The notes under the pieces are model-generated. The model saw nothing but the letters and a program-made list of their open reading frames with translations. It was not told the DNA's origin and ran no database searches. The position numbers and the translations under genes are program-made. From positions 1 through 12,559 of the forward strand of contig JAZOQP010000014.1 of NCBI GenBank assembly GCA_045656145.1: 12,559 bases of DNA, in the 5' to 3' direction. Source of the stretch: SIG565 sp045656145 (GTDB lineage: Bacteria; Bacillota; Clostridia; Oscillospirales; Acutalibacteraceae). The stretch's first letter is position 1. Each line of letters begins with the position of its first letter. Below, in pieces: positions 11,078 through 12,559 of the stretch.

Positions 11078-12559
11078 TTACGATGTCACGGAGCCTACAT
11101 TAGAAAATTGGTTGCCACCTTTTGTGATTGTGAATGTGGTTGAGATTTCACCGTTTGGCATCATATTGCCACCCATCATTCCGCCTGTATTATCAGGTGG
11201 TGTTGTGCCATTAGGCATTTCAGGTCTTTCATCTTGTGGTGTTTCACCATTTGGCATTTGCGGACGCTCGCCATTTGGTTTTTCAGGTTGTTCCATACCT
11301 TCAGGAATTTCGGGTGGGGTGCCTTGTTCACCATTCGGCATTTGTGGTCTTTGTCCCTGTGGCATTCCGCCTCCAATATTTTGAGTTTTAATTCCAGATA
11401 ATTGAGTTGTTCCTTGCCAGAATATATAGTCATCGGGAGTAATTTCGCTTCCTGCAACAATAAGGCAAGTAAAAGCGTTTGCAGGCGAATATTCACCTAC
11501 AACCTTTTTGTCTGAATTTTTAAGTGTGTAGGTGCTGTTACCAACTTGCCGACTTGCAAAATTGAACACTGCATAAGTTTGGTCACCACCTGCAATATGG
11601 TCAAGCATGTTGCCCGAAGCAATCACTTTACCACCATTTAGATAAATGCCCTTATCAGAGTCTATGCCAGCGTCACCACTTGTAGCACACGCCTGCGCTA
11701 TAACGGTGCCGCCATTAATTACAAGCCAACCATTCGAGTCAATTCCATCGCCCTCGCCCGTGCTGCCGTCACAAAGAATATTGAGTGTACCACCATTTAT
11801 TGTGGTGACAGAAACATTGTCCTCATTTGTGTTAATTCCGTCATTACCTGATATTATATTGATAATTCCACCGCCTATTGTAAGGTGAAGTTCACTATCA
11901 AGACCTTCGTTTTCGGCTTTAATATTTAATATACCAGTTCCTTTATCTCCGCCGTTTATGTTCATTGTTTTCTTTGAATAGAAAGCAGCATCATATTTAT
12001 GAAGTTTTTTACTGTCAACTACTTCTGTACCGTCTTCGTTGAGTTCATAAGACTTATAAATCTTTGCCACATAAGAGCCGTTAATATTGTTTTCCGTTCC
12101 ATCAGCGATGATAACATTTGCACCTGCATTTTTAGTATCAACATCTTTGGTTGCTGTTTCTTCATCACTACTTGAGCATTCATAAACATTATAGAAAATA
12201 ATTGCAGGTGCAACCTTACAAGTAATGTCAACACCATTAAGGATTAGTGTAACTACTGCTTCTGGGTCTGTTTCTGCCTCTTCACCAAGGTCAATGGCAA
12301 TTTGTCCTAGTGATAATTTACCACTTAAAACATATCTGCCTGGTTTTGTAATATGAACAACCGTATGTGCATCTGCTTCGCTTTGCTCGTGTTCATCTTC
12401 TTTTTCACCTTCGCCGTAAGTGAAGTCTTGACCCGCAAGATAGAACACAATATCATTTGCAGAATAAACTGCCTGTTTATTATCGGTTGTAATTTCTTGT
12501 CCATCAACTGTAATTTTGTTGTCAGAAAGTTTAATTTGAGTGCCTTCAATTTTCTGTTC
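11078..12559 (-). CDS. Cthe_2159-like carbohydrate-binding domain protein with Pro/Met/Gly-rich tail, 5'-truncated
   Basis: The 493 visible residues start at the window edge (reading EQKIEGTQIKLSDNKITVDG), since the frame is open through 12559; the true start and any signal peptide lie outside. The body resembles the DUF4353/Cthe_2159 family, calcium-containing beta-helix proteins that bind polysaccharides. Typical stretches are HITKPGRYVLSGKL, VTLILNGVDITC, the repeated INGG turns (MNINGGD, TINGGTLNI, VINGGTVIA, YLNGGKVIASG) and acidic GLDSE/GDGIDSN/GDAGIDSD loops likely to bind Ca2+. After about residue 385 comes a tail of degenerate RPQMPNGE-type repeats. It closes with a beta segment (STTFTITKGGNQFSNVGSVTS). 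The protein is probably extracellular. The ligand is unknown. No plus-strand gene on the complement is credible. Confidence 0.85.
   Translation of the reverse strand, partial: EQKIEGTQIKLSDNKITVDGQEITTDNKQAVYSANDIVFYLAGQDFTYGEGEKEDEHEQSEADAHTVVHITKPGRYVLSGKLSLGQIAIDLGEEAETDPEAVVTLILNGVDITCKVAPAIIFYNVYECSSSDEETATKDVDTKNAGANVIIADGTENNINGSYVAKIYKSYELNEDGTEVVDSKKLHKYDAAFYSKKTMNINGGDKGTGILNIKAENEGLDSELHLTIGGGIINIISGNDGINTNEDNVSVTTINGGTLNILCDGSTGEGDGIDSNGWLVINGGTVIAQACATSGDAGIDSDKGIYLNGGKVIASGNMLDHIAGGDQTYAVFNFASRQVGNSTYTLKNSDKKVVGEYSPANAFTCLIVAGSEITPDDYIFWQGTTQLSGIKTQNIGGGMPQGQRPQMPNGEQGTPPEIPEGMEQPEKPNGERPQMPNGETPQDERPEMPNGTTPPDNTGGMMGGNMMPNGEISTTFTITKGGNQFSNVGSVTS
11147..11347 (-). repeat. Degenerate tandem coding repeats in the carbohydrate-binding protein tail
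   Basis: On the plus strand, variants of CCATTTGGCATTTG(T/C)GG recur near 11150, 11207, 11247, 11270 and 11330. On the coding strand they specify RPQMPNGE, KPNGERPQMPNGE, ERPEMPNG and MMPNGE units, rich in Pro, Met, Gly and acidic residues. Spacing is irregular, so this is a decayed or expanding repeat rather than a strict array. Confidence 0.65.

Noticed and set aside
11112..11384. Plus-strand open frame rich in Pro/Gly/Ser
   Set aside because: It is the complement of the repeat tail of the minus-strand carbohydrate-binding gene; its periodicity comes from those repeats.
1..12559. CRISPR arrays, rRNA genes, insertion sequences with paired terminal repeats
   Set aside because: None seen on either strand by inspection; the only mobile-element protein is the recombinase at the left edge.

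Overview
The window looks like a chromosomal segment of a low-GC, spore-forming member of the Clostridia, probably an Oscillospirales/Ruminococcaceae-type gut anaerobe. Evidence for this is the Gpr germination protease and SpoIIP pair, a NifS/NifU-type Fe-S assembly pair, a Firmicutes-style LexA box, AGGAGG-type ribosome binding sites and intrinsic terminators with T tracts. The taxon is inferred from gene content; no 16S gene is present.

Layout. (1) Positions 1-1224 hold the 3' part of a large serine recombinase, probably the end gene of an integrative element. (2) Positions 1225-1535 hold two tandem minus-strand terminators, a minus-strand tRNA-Leu(CAA) and back-to-back promoters. (3) A cytoplasmic polysaccharide-deacetylase-like protein (1536-2393) is closed by a terminator. 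(4) Two overlapping half-size TauE/SafE (TSUP) membrane proteins occupy 2472-3193. (5) lexA and rnhA (3257-4288) follow a promoter carrying a perfect SOS box in its spacer. (6) A plus-strand run, nifS-nifU-[preQ1-I riboswitch]-queT-S1 protein-mrp (4365-8394), starts at a good sigma-A-type promoter and ends at a terminator shared with convergent rpsT. (7) rpsT is on the minus strand with its own promoter. (8) A sporulation cluster follows: gpr, spoIIP and a 63-residue single-pass membrane protein overlapping the spoIIP stop. (9) A gene-free stretch of about 215 bp (10862-11077) holds a bidirectional terminator and a cluster of inverted repeats, including a perfect 22-bp palindrome. (10) The 3' part of a minus-strand Cthe_2159-like carbohydrate-binding protein with a Pro/Met/Gly-rich repeat tail runs off the right edge.

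How the genes work together. NifS (sulfur donor), NifU (scaffold) and Mrp (ATP-dependent Fe-S carrier) form a plausible Fe-S assembly unit. Between them sits a queuosine-precursor transporter with its own translational riboswitch. LexA/RnhA links an SOS-controlled promoter to RNA:DNA hybrid removal. Gpr and SpoIIP act in germination and engulfment respectively.

Most genes are recognisable families. The least explained parts are the structured region at 10927-11045, the small SpoIIP-coupled membrane protein and the split TSUP transporter.
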